Positions 40,932-48,969 of a DNA stretch of 64,000 bases are shown one piece after another. The stretch comes from a bacterium (GTDB lineage: Bacteria > Elusimicrobiota > Elusimicrobia > Elusimicrobiales > UBA9959), in assembly GCA_021811315.1 (NCBI GenBank), contig JAJZPF010000003.1, positions 62,001-126,000 of the forward strand. The letters run 5' to 3'. Within the stretch, counting starts at the first letter, position 1; every line of letters starts with the position of its first letter. Made by a program: the position numbers and the translations under genes. The notes under the pieces are model-generated. The model was not told the DNA's origin and did not search any database. It saw only the letters and a program-made list of their open reading frames with translations.

Positions 40932-41435
40932 ATGAAACTGACGCCTAAAATATACGCCTTAATCATAATTATCGCCGCTGTTTCCAGGCTGGCGCCGCAC
41001 CCGCCGAACTTTACCGTTATAGGTTCCATGGCCTTGTTCGGAGGCGCTTGTTTTGAAGGGGCGGCGGCGGCCTACCTTATTCCGCTGGCGGCGATGCTTC
41101 TTTCGGACGCTGTTATAGGGTTCCACCGCGGGATGCCGGCAGTCTATCTTAGTTTCCTGCTGACTACGCTGCTCGGCAGGCGGCTGCTGGGTGACAGGGG
41201 CGCGGGAAAGATAGCAGCCGTGTCGTTCGCCAGCGCGGTACTGTTCTACGCCATCACAAACTTCTGGGTCTGGGCCGGCTCGCAGTTGTACCCGCATACG
41301 GCTCAGGGGTTGCTTATGTGCTACACCGCTGCAATACCGTTCTTCGGCAATACGCTGGCGGGCACCATGATCTATTCCGCCGTGCTCTTCGGCGCGGCCG
41401 CCGCAACTGACCGGCTGATCCTGTCGGCTGCCTGA
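40932..41435 (+). CDS. DUF6580-like membrane protein, probable corrinoid uptake component
   Basis: A 167-residue protein with about five membrane helices. The N-terminal motif SRLAPHPPNFTVIGSMALFGG and the late NFWVWAGSQLYPHT GLLMCYTAAIPFFGNTL segment fit the DUF6580 family, seen beside BtuB genes and proposed as an S component of a B12 ECF importer. It has an AAGGAG site and lies 80 bp after btuB, so it should share the riboswitch-controlled transcript. No ECF ATPase is nearby. The transport role is inferred from family and context. Confidence 0.82.
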   Translation: MKLTPKIYALIIIIAAVSRLAPHPPNFTVIGSMALFGGACFEGAAAAYLIPLAAMLLSDAVIGFHRGMPAVYLSFLLTTLLGRRLLGDRGAGKIAAVSFASAVLFYAITNFWVWAGSQLYPHTAQGLLMCYTAAIPFFGNTLAGTMIYSAVLFGAAAATDRLILSAA

Positions 41436-41493
41436 GAGGGGGGGCTAAAGCGGGTGAGACAACAAGCTTATGGAACTCAGCGGGGGTTGTTCA

Positions 41494-41847
41494 TCAGCTT
41501 AAACTTATCATCAATGTTTTGAAATCCCCGTAGGAAAAAGGTTTGCGTAAGATGGCGTGGACGCTCTTGCCGGAAAGCCGGCGGTCTATTTCCGCCTGGT
41601 CTACGGCCGTTATGATCACAACCCGCGTCTTCGGGTCCACGCTGCGGAGGTCCTCCAGCACTTCGATGCCGGATTTTCCGGGCAGGATAAGGTCGAGGAA
41701 AACCACGTCCGGTTTTAACCGGGTAAAGAACTGGACCGCTTTCTCTCCGTTCTCGGCTTCGCCCACGATTTCATGGCCGAGCTTTGTCAGCAGAGCCTTC
41801 ATAACATACCGCGTCAGTTCATTGTCTTCAACCAGTAATATTTTCAT
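41494..41847 (-). CDS. CheY-like single-domain response regulator
   Basis: A 117-residue stand-alone receiver: ILLVEDNELTR at the front, phospho-acceptor in VVFLDLILPGKSG, Thr in VVIITAVDQAE, and Lys in ILRKPFSYG. It has no output domain, so it should signal by protein contact or pass phosphate on. No kinase is adjacent on its strand, so the partner is among the many kinases elsewhere. Confidence 0.92.
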   Translation of the reverse strand: MKILLVEDNELTRYVMKALLTKLGHEIVGEAENGEKAVQFFTRLKPDVVFLDLILPGKSGIEVLEDLRSVDPKTRVVIITAVDQAEIDRRLSGKSVHAILRKPFSYGDFKTLMISLS

Positions 41848-41898
41848 AAAGCCCCCGGCCGGCTACCTTGAACTTATGGGATTAATTCGACTGATGAA

Positions 41899-42081
41899 TT
41901 ATATCAAGGTTCTGCGCCGTACAGTTACCCCGCCGGGCGTTATTGCGGCAGTCCATACAAAAACCTTTGGGTTTTGATTATGGTTCCCCAAATAGTCTTT
42001 GATGGCGGCTATCAGAACTGAAACACTTTCAAAAGAACCGCGGCGGATTCGTTTATCGGTAATCTCACGGAACTGGGCCAA
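41899..42081 (-). mobile_element. IS630-family transposase C-terminal remnant
   Basis: The 60-residue frame contains REITDKRIRRGSFESVSVLI followed by AAIKDYLGNHNQNPKVFVWT, the C-terminal signature of IS630/Tc1-type transposases (LxxFIxxHNxNPKPFxWT). After WTAAI it diverges. There is no catalytic domain and no ends were seen, so it is a dead fragment. Confidence 0.82.
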
Positions 42082-42117
42082 ACAGCCTCACGTCCCCTAT
42101 CTCCCCTTCGATTGGGT

Positions 42118-42978
42118 TCAGTCTCTGGGAAAAATCCGGTACATACAGGCGTCGATAAGGTAGACGCCCGAATCCCGCATGTTTCCGTCGGAATTGCAAT
42201 AGACGGAAGCCAGGTTCACGGCTTTTTCAAGGTGCTGACGGTATATCGCCAGGTTGGCCTCCGACATGCGTACGATTATCCGCTTCGAATCAACGCGCTT
42301 GGAATCCTCTACCCATTTATTCAAATGATTGCGCAGCGAGGCCTTAATCGACGCCGTCGCCGGCGTAGCGGGCAGCAGTTCGACCAATTTTTTAGCGAAC
42401 GGGCTGCGCGCCTTGTCTCCGGAAAGCTCAACCAACCCTCCGGAAGCCAGCGTTTTAATCGCCTTCCTTACTGCTTCCGGTTTAAACTTGGTCGCATCCG
42501 ACAAATCCCGGACCGTGACCCAGCCCGCCGTGTTTACCAGGAAGAACTGACAGATGTTCGTCACTATGTCCCTTGCGCACAACCTCCATTGGTCTATCGT
42601 CAGGTTGACGCTGCGCTGTTCGAGCGCTTTATGAATCGCCGCTTCGGCCAGTTCCCTGCTGGTGAGGTCGGCGCCGGCGGAGGGCGGAGCCGACAGGGCC
42701 TGGACCAGTTCGTCTGAACCCGAAAGCGTCTTAAAATAAGCCCGGACCAACTCCTGGGCTTTAGGAGAATAGATCTCAATGCACAAAGCCGCCATAATCA
42801 CCTTAAGGCGCCAGCTCCTGGGCAATTTTTTACCGCGTTCCATATCCCAGTAACTCACGAAGGCAAGCCCCAGACTTTTGCTCCCCCCGACGCTTTTAAA
42901 GAATTGATGCGCGCTGGAGAAGCCTTGCTCTTTCCTTATCCTGGACAGAACGCTGCCGAATGTTTTGGCGTTAATCAT
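42118..42978 (-). CDS. TIGR02147-like DNA-binding regulator (DUF4423)
   Basis: A 286-residue protein. An N-terminal helix-turn-helix reads FGSVLSRIRKEQGFSSAHQF with SYWDMERGKKLP, an XRE-like region. The C-terminal part has the WVTVRDLSDATKFKPEAVRK winged helix and RMSEANLAIYRQHLEKAVNLASVY, typical of the TIGR02147/DUF4423 regulators seen in Bdellovibrio- and Fibrobacter-like genomes. Their targets are usually unknown. It may control exported-protein genes nearby (for example 43184, divergent), but the sequence does not prove it. Confidence 0.85.
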   Translation of the reverse strand: MINAKTFGSVLSRIRKEQGFSSAHQFFKSVGGSKSLGLAFVSYWDMERGKKLPRSWRLKVIMAALCIEIYSPKAQELVRAYFKTLSGSDELVQALSAPPSAGADLTSRELAEAAIHKALEQRSVNLTIDQWRLCARDIVTNICQFFLVNTAGWVTVRDLSDATKFKPEAVRKAIKTLASGGLVELSGDKARSPFAKKLVELLPATPATASIKASLRNHLNKWVEDSKRVDSKRIIVRMSEANLAIYRQHLEKAVNLASVYCNSDGNMRDSGVYLIDACMYRIFPRD

Positions 42979-43076
42979 GCTCCCAGTATATCATATCGGT
43001 TTAGCCAATGGCTAAGCTAAAGATGTTTATGTTTAGCCGCCGCTCCTGGGTCGAAAAACAAGACTATTCTGTGTCG

Positions 43077-43113
43077 TTAGCCTCATGTAATCCAGCGCCG
43101 GCCGGGGTAAACT
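43077..43113 (+). promoter_or_regulatory. Promoter with TTAGCCTC block
   Basis: TTAGCCTCATGT (43077-43088), 19 bp, TAAACT (43108-43113), continuing TATATCAAG. The same block, spacing and downstream bases recur upstream of 48825 (minus) and, less exactly, 13869 (minus). Confidence 0.6.
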
Positions 43114-43183
43114 ATATCAAGAGGTTTTGCAAGGCTGCACGGTAAGCCATATTCAAGTCTGGTTAAGGATAAGGAGAGTAAAT

Positions 43184-44134
43184 ATGAAGAAATTGCTATT
43201 AGCGGCGGGAGTTGTTTTTACAACTGTTATGGCAGTGAGCGCGGAAGAAGCGCGCCTGGATTGGAATAAAGACCCGGTTGCTCAATTCAGGAACATACAG
43301 ACATATATTGGTGAGGTCAATACCACCATCCCCGTCTTCAAGAAAGGCTGCGGCAATGTTCCGGAGCCCAAGGCCGTTGCGGTTGAGGGTGTGTCTGCCG
43401 GCGAGGCGGCCTGCGTGGCTGAGGCCTCCCGGCCTTTCCACGACCCTTCCGGCAAAATCGTCGAAGTAGCTTCTCTTTCCATAGCGCAGGCTGTGCGGCT
43501 TTGTAAAGGCGCAAGTGATACCGCCCCTGCGGAATGCCGCGAACTCGCCTACATCCACACAGGTCTTTCAAAGGAAGAGGAAATTCAACTTTGTACCGGT
43601 GCGAAGCGCGGTGGCCATAAGCCTGTGCTCTGTTACATGGCCGACATCGTATATCCCGCTTCCCGAGAGGAGTCACTGCGGTATTGTAGTGCCATTAATC
43701 TATACAGCGCCAATGGCTGGACGCCCCCTAACTACCACGACATGGGGACCAAGGCGGCGTCAGCCATGCAGCCAGCCGCTAAGATAACTAAAGCGGAATT
43801 GCTGGGGATGAACTTCCTCACTAATCCCAAAGACAGCACAAAGGCCGCGCTCACTATCGGCAAAGACGGCTCCTGGTCATTTAATATGGGCAGCACTAAA
43901 TTATCCGGAGGGAGTTTTGAAATAGCGGAAAGGATACAGCTCTGGGGCGATAAAGAAGGGCAGATCGCGGTGTTCGGTGAGCGCGGCGGACCCGTAATGA
44001 GGCTGACGGAAGAACTGCGGGCGAAAATAGAAGCGCAGTTAGGCTCCAAAGTCAGCGGCGACTATATTATGACCTTCTTCTATGGCTCAATAGGCGACGG
44101 TCAGGCAATCTACCTGTTCGGCGGAAAGAATTAA
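43184..44134 (+). CDS. Exported Cys-containing repeat protein of unknown function
   Basis: The start at 43184 follows AAGGAG and gives a signal peptide (MKKLLLAAGVVFTTVMAVSA); the frame upstream to 43127 covers the leader. The mature N-terminal half has three spaced Cys motifs of similar form (VRLCKGASDTAPAEC, IQLCTGAKRGGHKPVLC, LRYCSAINLYSANGW), which look like disulfide-linked helical repeats. The C-terminal half is a beta-rich domain (DGSWSFNMGSTKLSGGSFEI). No family was recognised. The promoter carries the shared exported-gene block. Confidence 0.78.
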   Translation: MKKLLLAAGVVFTTVMAVSAEEARLDWNKDPVAQFRNIQTYIGEVNTTIPVFKKGCGNVPEPKAVAVEGVSAGEAACVAEASRPFHDPSGKIVEVASLSIAQAVRLCKGASDTAPAECRELAYIHTGLSKEEEIQLCTGAKRGGHKPVLCYMADIVYPASREESLRYCSAINLYSANGWTPPNYHDMGTKAASAMQPAAKITKAELLGMNFLTNPKDSTKAALTIGKDGSWSFNMGSTKLSGGSFEIAERIQLWGDKEGQIAVFGERGGPVMRLTEELRAKIEAQLGSKVSGDYIMTFFYGSIGDGQAIYLFGGKN

Positions 44135-44252
44135 CAGCCGCAGGAATTTCAGTGATGGCTTAGCGTACGATTTTTCCCGTTTCCTGAGGGGGGCCCGTTA
44201 ATGCGCGTATCCGGCACGGCATCCTTAGAGGGGGAAGGTGACGCCGCAATGA

Positions 44253-45944
44253 TCAGGCAGGGCCCCTTTTCTCCGGCGGATTTATTGTGAAGTAGAAGGC
44301 GGCGCCTTTATCCTCGGCAGCCTCCGCCCAGATCCTCCCGCCGTGGCGCTCGACGATGCGGCGCACCGTGTTCAGGCCCACGCCGGTGCCGGGAAATTCG
44401 TCCGGGGAGTGAAGCCTCTGGAAAGGCTGGAACAGTTTGTCCGCGGATTTCATATTAAAACCTTTGCCGTTGTCCTTCACAAAATAAACCGTTTCCCCGT
44501 CCCTTTCCTCCGCGCCGAACTCCACTGCGGCATTTTCCGTCTCCCGCGTGAACTTCCAGGCGTTATCCAGCAGGTTCTCCATTACCTCCCTCAGCAGCCC
44601 GGCGTCGCCGGCCGCGCGGAGGTTCTGGGCGGCCCTGAATCTTACGACCCGGCCGGACCCGGCCGCCGCCAGGCGCTCCGCCGCCTCCGCCGCCAGCGCG
44701 CCCAGGTCCACTTCCTCAAATTTCAGCTCCAGGTGTGTTGCGCGGGAAAGCCTGAGCAGGCCGTCCACAACAGCGGCCAGCTGCCCGCAGCCTTTGCTTA
44801 TTCTGGCGAGATAGCCCCTGCCCTCGGCGCTGACCTCGCCGGCGCATTCCTGCTCCAGCAGCGAGATGAATGCGGCTATGCGCCGTATGGGGGCGCGCAG
44901 GTCGTGCGAGACGGCGTAGGTGAACGCTTCCAGTTCGGAGTTGGCCTCGCGCAGGCCGGCTGTGGTCTTCTCCAGGCGCACGGCCGCGCCGACCAGTGTA
45001 TCGGCCAGGAAGCCGCTGAGGGCCGCCGCGGCCAGGACCAGGAGGAGCATGCCGGCCAAAACAAGATCGCGCGCCGCGTAGACTTCCTGGAGAGACTGTT
45101 CGACGGCCACGGCCCAGCGCCCGCCCTTTACGGGCGCAACGGCCGCCATAAACTTCTCGCCGCCGCGCGCGTAGGTCAGCACGCCGCGCAGGCCCTGTAA
45201 GGCCCTGCGCGCGGGGTCCTGCGCGCCGGCCGGGTGCAGCGGCCCGGGTTTGCCCCCGCTGAAGACGGTGTTCCCCTCATGATCCACAAGGTAGGCCGAA
45301 GCCGAGCCTTCCAGGCGGATGTCGCGCAGCCAGGACACCAGCGTGCCGGCTTCTACCTGCAGGACAAGGTAGCCTTTAAGTTCGCCTTTGTCGCGCACCG
45401 GCGCCGCGCAGGCCACCACTGCAATGCGCGGCTCTGCCGCACGCAGGTAGAAGCCGGATATAAAAGGCACCTGCGCGCGCGCCACACCCCTATACCACTC
45501 CCGGTAAGCGAAACTCCTCCCACGCACTCCGGGCAGCCGCGGCCAATCCGCCCTGAGCACACCCGCGCGGTCCGCCAGAAACACGCGGTTCACGAACGGG
45601 AAGTTCCCCGGCACGTCGCGCTGGATGAGGATGGCCTCCTCCCAGCGGCCCTGCGACACGAGTTCCCGGAACTCAACCCGGCTTGCCAGCGAGAGGGCAA
45701 GGTCGCTCGTGTGGTCAAGCTTCTCCCGGATGGTGGCGGAGGCTAGGTCAGCCATGGCTTGCCGGTGCTCCACGGCGGAGCGGTTCAGCAAGCTGTGGAG
45801 GTACACGATGCTGGGCGCCCCTACCAGCACCACGGGCGCCGCGGCGGCCAGAGCCACCGCCAGCCGATGCCAGGACGTGAACGGGCGTCCCTCCGGATAA
45901 GAGGGCCGCAGGGCCTTGAACACCGACTTCCAGAGCATCGCCAT
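44253..45944 (-). CDS. Cache-domain membrane histidine kinase
   Basis: A 563-residue protein with membrane helices near residues 28-50 and 290-315 that enclose a ~240-residue periplasmic dCache-like sensor (NFPFVNRVFLADRAGVLRAD, RIAVVACAAPVRDKGELKGY). HisKA has the phytochrome-type H box AVSHDLRAPIRRIAAFISLL. HATPase_c has EVMENLLDNAWKFT, DNGKGFNMK and GTGVGLNTVRRIVERHGG. Kinases with this core usually pair with small Rcp1-type receivers, and one is encoded at 46477 on the same strand, about 530 bp upstream. Cache domains bind small organic molecules. Confidence 0.92.
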   Translation of the reverse strand: MAMLWKSVFKALRPSYPEGRPFTSWHRLAVALAAAAPVVLVGAPSIVYLHSLLNRSAVEHRQAMADLASATIREKLDHTSDLALSLASRVEFRELVSQGRWEEAILIQRDVPGNFPFVNRVFLADRAGVLRADWPRLPGVRGRSFAYREWYRGVARAQVPFISGFYLRAAEPRIAVVACAAPVRDKGELKGYLVLQVEAGTLVSWLRDIRLEGSASAYLVDHEGNTVFSGGKPGPLHPAGAQDPARRALQGLRGVLTYARGGEKFMAAVAPVKGGRWAVAVEQSLQEVYAARDLVLAGMLLLVLAAAALSGFLADTLVGAAVRLEKTTAGLREANSELEAFTYAVSHDLRAPIRRIAAFISLLEQECAGEVSAEGRGYLARISKGCGQLAAVVDGLLRLSRATHLELKFEEVDLGALAAEAAERLAAAGSGRVVRFRAAQNLRAAGDAGLLREVMENLLDNAWKFTRETENAAVEFGAEERDGETVYFVKDNGKGFNMKSADKLFQPFQRLHSPDEFPGTGVGLNTVRRIVERHGGRIWAEAAEDKGAAFYFTINPPEKRGPA

Positions 45945-46018
45945 GAATTACGATTATACCCCTTAATGACGCACCTGAAAGGGTGCAGGGAGCCATTATA
46001 AAATATGCGTATACACAT

Positions 46019-46089
46019 GACTCCACTAACCCCAACCTGTAGTATCAGTGGAGTGACACAGACTGCCATCTGTGGTAGATAGTGGAGTC
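46019..46089. repeat. Long inverted repeat, possible RNA hairpin
   Basis: GACTCCACTA (46019-46028) and TAGTGGAGTC (46080-46089) are perfect 10-bp arms. Between them lie a second GTGGAGTG match and ACAGA-CTGCCA-TCTGT. It could fold into a branched structure or hold nested operator sites. Confidence 0.5.
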
Positions 46090-46246
46090 AAGTAGATACC
46101 CACATTATAAAAAGACGCAGACGCTTGATTGTCTTAGAGAATTTCTCAAACTCCGCCGGCGGCTAAAATGCGCGGCTGCACTTATATTTTGATAACCTAT
46201 GCCCCCGGAATACTACAATCCGAATGGTAACAAAAACGGGGGGGGC

Positions 46247-46309
46247 AATGCTTGCCCTGGAAATGCTTGCCCTGGAAATGCTTGCCCCCTGGAAATGCTT
46301 GCCCTGGAA
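46247..46309 (+). repeat. Four-copy 15-bp tandem repeat
   Basis: AATGCTTGCCCTGGA is repeated in positions 46247, 46262, 46277 (with an extra CC, 17 bp) and 46294. It is a simple tandem array with copy-number potential. Confidence 0.92.
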
Positions 46310-46476
46310 AACGCCGGCCAGCGCGGTTCCCGTGCGGAATCAGGGCCTCCGGTAAGGACCAGGCAATATCATGTTTGCCCGCCTTAACGATCGCATAAAA
46401 TCTTTTTCTTCGCGGGGCGAAGTCCACACGGTCAGGGCGTGATCCTTAAAATCCGGCGGGGTTTAGCCTGCGGCTG

Positions 46477-46920
46477 TTATTGCGGCAGGGCCGAGACCGT
46501 GAGCCAGTATCTGGTGAAGTCTCCTATCAGATTTTTTAACCCTTCGAAGCTTCCCGGCTTGGTCAGATAAGAGGCGGCGCCGCATTCATAACTGCGCGAG
46601 ACGTCCTCCCTGGCGGAGGAAGAGGTGAGTATTATCACGGGGATCTTCCTTAGGAGCTGGTCCGCTTTTAAGATCTTCAGGAGGGCGAACCCGTTTATAA
46701 TGGGCATATTGATGTCCAGCAGCAGCAGGTCCGGCAGAACGGGTTTCCTGTCCGCGTATTTGCCGCGGCAGTGCAGATAATCCAGCGCAGACTGGGCGCT
46801 CATCGCCGTTTCCAGTTTATGAGGGAAGCTGAGCTGGGCGAAAGCTTTCCGGGCTATCATAATGTCGTCCTCGCTGTCGTCCACCAGCAGGATGTTTAGG
46901 CCGTTATAATAGTTGCTCAT
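46477..46920 (-). CDS. Rcp1-like single-domain response regulator
   Basis: A 147-residue receiver of the type paired with phytochrome-like kinases: ILLVDDSEDDIMIARKAF at the front, phospho-acceptor in LLLLDINMPIINGF, Thr/Ser in VIILTSSSAREDV and Lys in YLTKPGSFEGL. The long beta2-alpha2 region (SALDYLHCRGKYADRKPVLP) is the Rcp1 hallmark. It lies upstream of the Cache kinase at 44253 on the same strand and is its most likely partner. Confidence 0.92.
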   Translation of the reverse strand: MSNYYNGLNILLVDDSEDDIMIARKAFAQLSFPHKLETAMSAQSALDYLHCRGKYADRKPVLPDLLLLDINMPIINGFALLKILKADQLLRKIPVIILTSSSAREDVSRSYECGAASYLTKPGSFEGLKNLIGDFTRYWLTVSALPQ

Positions 46921-47211
46921 ATATCCCCCTTAGCGTGGAAATAAAACAACATACGGCTTTACGAGCCGGGCCTTTCAGGCCCGTCGGTATCGCCGCTGTC
47001 CCTCACATTACAGTATAACAGGCCTGATAAATATATCAATAGCATCTTGAGTACATAAGGACCTGCGCCGACGGCAGACCGGGCGTTTAAGATCTTATCA
47101 GGGGGATACGCACCGGTTTCAGGCCGGAATAAACACCCCGCACGGACGCTCCCGGAGGAAACATCGGGGGGTAGGGACTCTTCCGGGAGCGCCACGAATG
47201 GGGGCCTGGGC

Positions 47212-47427
47212 TCAAGGCATAAATTTATCGGGCAGATTATACCAAGGTTCCGCGCTGTAGAGTTTCTTAACACAAGCCGGGCACATACAATGCGAGAACC
47301 TGTGCCCGGCGAATTTCTTTTTATAGCCGGGGACGGTCCGCCAATGCCCCTGGCTGTCTTTTATTTTTTTACAGTTGGCGCAGACTAAAACAAGCGCGCC
47401 CCCGGTTTTCTTGGTTTTAGCTTTCAT
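47212..47427 (-). CDS. Small zinc-finger-like protein found with signalling proteins
   Basis: A 71-residue protein with LVLVCANCKKIKDSQGHWRT and HRFSHCMCPACVKKLYS. The CANCKKI...W...FSH.MCP.C.KKLY pattern is the small Cys4-type module normally found at the end of PAS-kinase proteins; here it stands alone. Four Cys residues probably bind zinc. Its function in signalling proteins is not known. It is followed on the same strand by two further signalling genes (46477, 44253) and preceded by a broken receiver (47441). Confidence 0.7.
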   Translation of the reverse strand: MKAKTKKTGGALVLVCANCKKIKDSQGHWRTVPGYKKKFAGHRFSHCMCPACVKKLYSAEPWYNLPDKFMP

Positions 47428-47440
47428 CACGGGGAGGGAT

Positions 47441-47731
47441 TTACGCCAGGGCCCTGGTTACCGCGGCTATAAAAGCGTCGGCGTCGAGAGGCTTCTCGAA
47501 ATAAGCGGCCAGGACCGGGATCCTGGCCGGGTCGAGCTCCGGCGCCGCGCCCGTTACGAGTATGCACTTGGCGCAGCCTTGTTTCCTTTCAAAGATCGTT
47601 ATCAGATCGGTGCCAACCCCGTCCGGGAAGACCAGGTCCGTCACCAGCAGGTCGTAATTATGTGAGTTTATGAGCGCCGTGGCTTCGGCGAAGCTGGAAG
47701 CGCGGGAAACAGCATACCCTGTGCCGGCAAG
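47441..47731 (-). pseudogene. Response-regulator receiver missing its N-terminus
   Basis: The frame carries GYAVSRASSFAEATALI, the phospho-acceptor strand YDLLVTDLVFPDGVGTDL, a Thr in CILVTGAAPE and Lys in AYFEKPLDADAF, so it is clearly a receiver. The first strand with the acidic pair (about 15-20 residues) is missing: the frame is closed by a TAA at 47732-47734 and has no good start codon before the core. It is therefore probably non-functional. Confidence 0.72.
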
Positions 47732-47886
47732 TTACAGACTTTTTTTCAATCTCCTTGCCGACACAGATATGCTGTGTATCCGTATCCCCCAAGACGGGGA
47801 ACGGGAGAAATCAGGCTGTTTGATGCCGGAATGAAAAGGACCGGCGGTTAAAACTGCCGGCCCTCTTCCGTTCATAATCTGATGTT

Positions 47887-48825
47887 TTATCTGCAGATGT
47901 AATTTGCTGTAGCCGGACCGGCGCCATCGCCTATCATCTGGACGCGCAATTCGGCGGAGCCGTGAAAGCCGGGGTTCGCGAGATCCGAATCCAGGCGAAG
48001 CTGGGTAAAAACACCCCACTGGTCGCCGCCGGAGGAGGCTATCGCGAAGACTTTGGTGCATGGATTCTCCCTGCCATAGTCCGTGCTCGCGTCTACTTTC
48101 GCGTTCTCATAATACCTGAACCAGCTCTGATATGCCTGCGGCACATGAGCGCCCGGGTATGCCTGATCACGGAGAATGGTGCAGGAATTCCCGTCTTTCC
48201 TTAACGTAAGCTTTTCCGGACCAGAGAAAGTCAACTCCAGCATCTTCTTCTCGTAGTCCCAGCAGCGGCGTGTCACTTCGGCAGGGGAGGCGGCTTTTGA
48301 AGCGCCATCAATCGCGGAGAAGCCGCTCTCGCCGGCCTTTTCCCGCGCTAACGCCTCAAACACAATGGAGTCCTTGTACATCCCGAGCTCCGGGACTGTA
48401 CCCAACAGGTTTTTCCTTAATCCGGGTTCGACCATTTCCGGGGTCTTGCCCGGTTCCAGGATGTACTGGACTTTCAGAACGAACCGCCCGCCGGAAGCCA
48501 TCGCGACCACGACGTTATGCACCGGATAGCGGGAGAGCAGAAGGTCTTTATTGGTTATGCCGTAGTTGGCGACAGGGGCGTCCAGGAACCGTTGCAAATC
48601 CTGTTGTGAAGGGGCTTTCACAAGCCTTTCGTTCCCGTCCCCGGATACTTTGTCCATATCATCTGCCCTGGCCAAAACTGGACTAGGAATGGATACAGAG
48701 ACGGCATTCTCACCTTTCAGAAGCGGAAAGGATAGCGCATCAAGAGTGAAGCCGCCGGCTATGGCGGCCGAAGTCATGCAGAGCACGACCGCCGCGAGAG
48801 TCACTGTGTTTTCTATTTTTTTCAT
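47887..48825 (-). CDS. Exported protein of unknown function
   Basis: A 312-residue protein with a signal peptide (MKKIENTVTLAAVVLCMTSA AIAG) and an AAGGGGA site. The mature part has a Lys/Asp-rich N-terminal stretch and a C-terminal beta-rich half with paired Cys (RRCWDYEKK, NSCTILRD, NPCTKVF, NYICR), suggesting disulfides. No family was recognised. Its promoter has the TTAGCCTC block and an AGGCC motif at 48955-48970, at the site where an IS4 element inserted, about 130 bp upstream of the start. Confidence 0.75.
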   Translation of the reverse strand: MKKIENTVTLAAVVLCMTSAAIAGGFTLDALSFPLLKGENAVSVSIPSPVLARADDMDKVSGDGNERLVKAPSQQDLQRFLDAPVANYGITNKDLLLSRYPVHNVVVAMASGGRFVLKVQYILEPGKTPEMVEPGLRKNLLGTVPELGMYKDSIVFEALAREKAGESGFSAIDGASKAASPAEVTRRCWDYEKKMLELTFSGPEKLTLRKDGNSCTILRDQAYPGAHVPQAYQSWFRYYENAKVDASTDYGRENPCTKVFAIASSGGDQWGVFTQLRLDSDLANPGFHGSAELRVQMIGDGAGPATANYICR

Positions 48826-48880
48826 TAATTCCCCTTAGGCTTCGTCTGGTATGGGCACTTAGAGCGCCTGTTCTTGATAA

Positions 48881-48917
48881 AGTCTACCACTTGGACGGAG
48901 CATCCACATGAGGCTAA
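48881..48917 (-). promoter_or_regulatory. Promoter with TTAGCCTC block
   Basis: On the minus strand TTAGCCTCATGT (48906-48917), 19 bp, TAGACT (48881-48886), continuing TTATCAAG. This matches the 43184 promoter almost base for base in block, spacing and downstream sequence, although the 19-bp spacers differ. Confidence 0.6.
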
Positions 48918-48969
48918 ATGCCCAGAAGTAGTCTTTTTTCCGACCTATATCCCATTGGGCCTTTAGGGA

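Larger units (their letters stand above)
45945..46476. other. Gene-poor interval with hairpins and a tandem repeat
   Basis: It holds a long inverted repeat (46019-46089) and a 15-bp tandem repeat (46247-46309). Frames across the tandem repeat (for example 46199-46387 plus and 46197-46427 minus) are Cys/Pro- or His/Phe-rich translations of the repeat and are unlikely to be genes. Confidence 0.5.

Noticed and set aside
45821-46069. Small frame crossing the kinase start
   Set aside because: Shadow overlapping the Cache kinase start; no support.
46247-46309. CRISPR array
   Set aside because: Units are only 15 bp and directly adjacent without spacers; a simple tandem repeat.
46197-46427. Protein with GKHFQ repeats
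   Set aside because: Produced by the tandem repeat; no ribosome-binding site and no support on either strand.
46959-47273. 104-codon minus-strand frame
   Set aside because: Pro/Arg/Ser composition without a signal, domain or ribosome-binding site; overlaps the more convincing zinc-finger-like gene at 47212.
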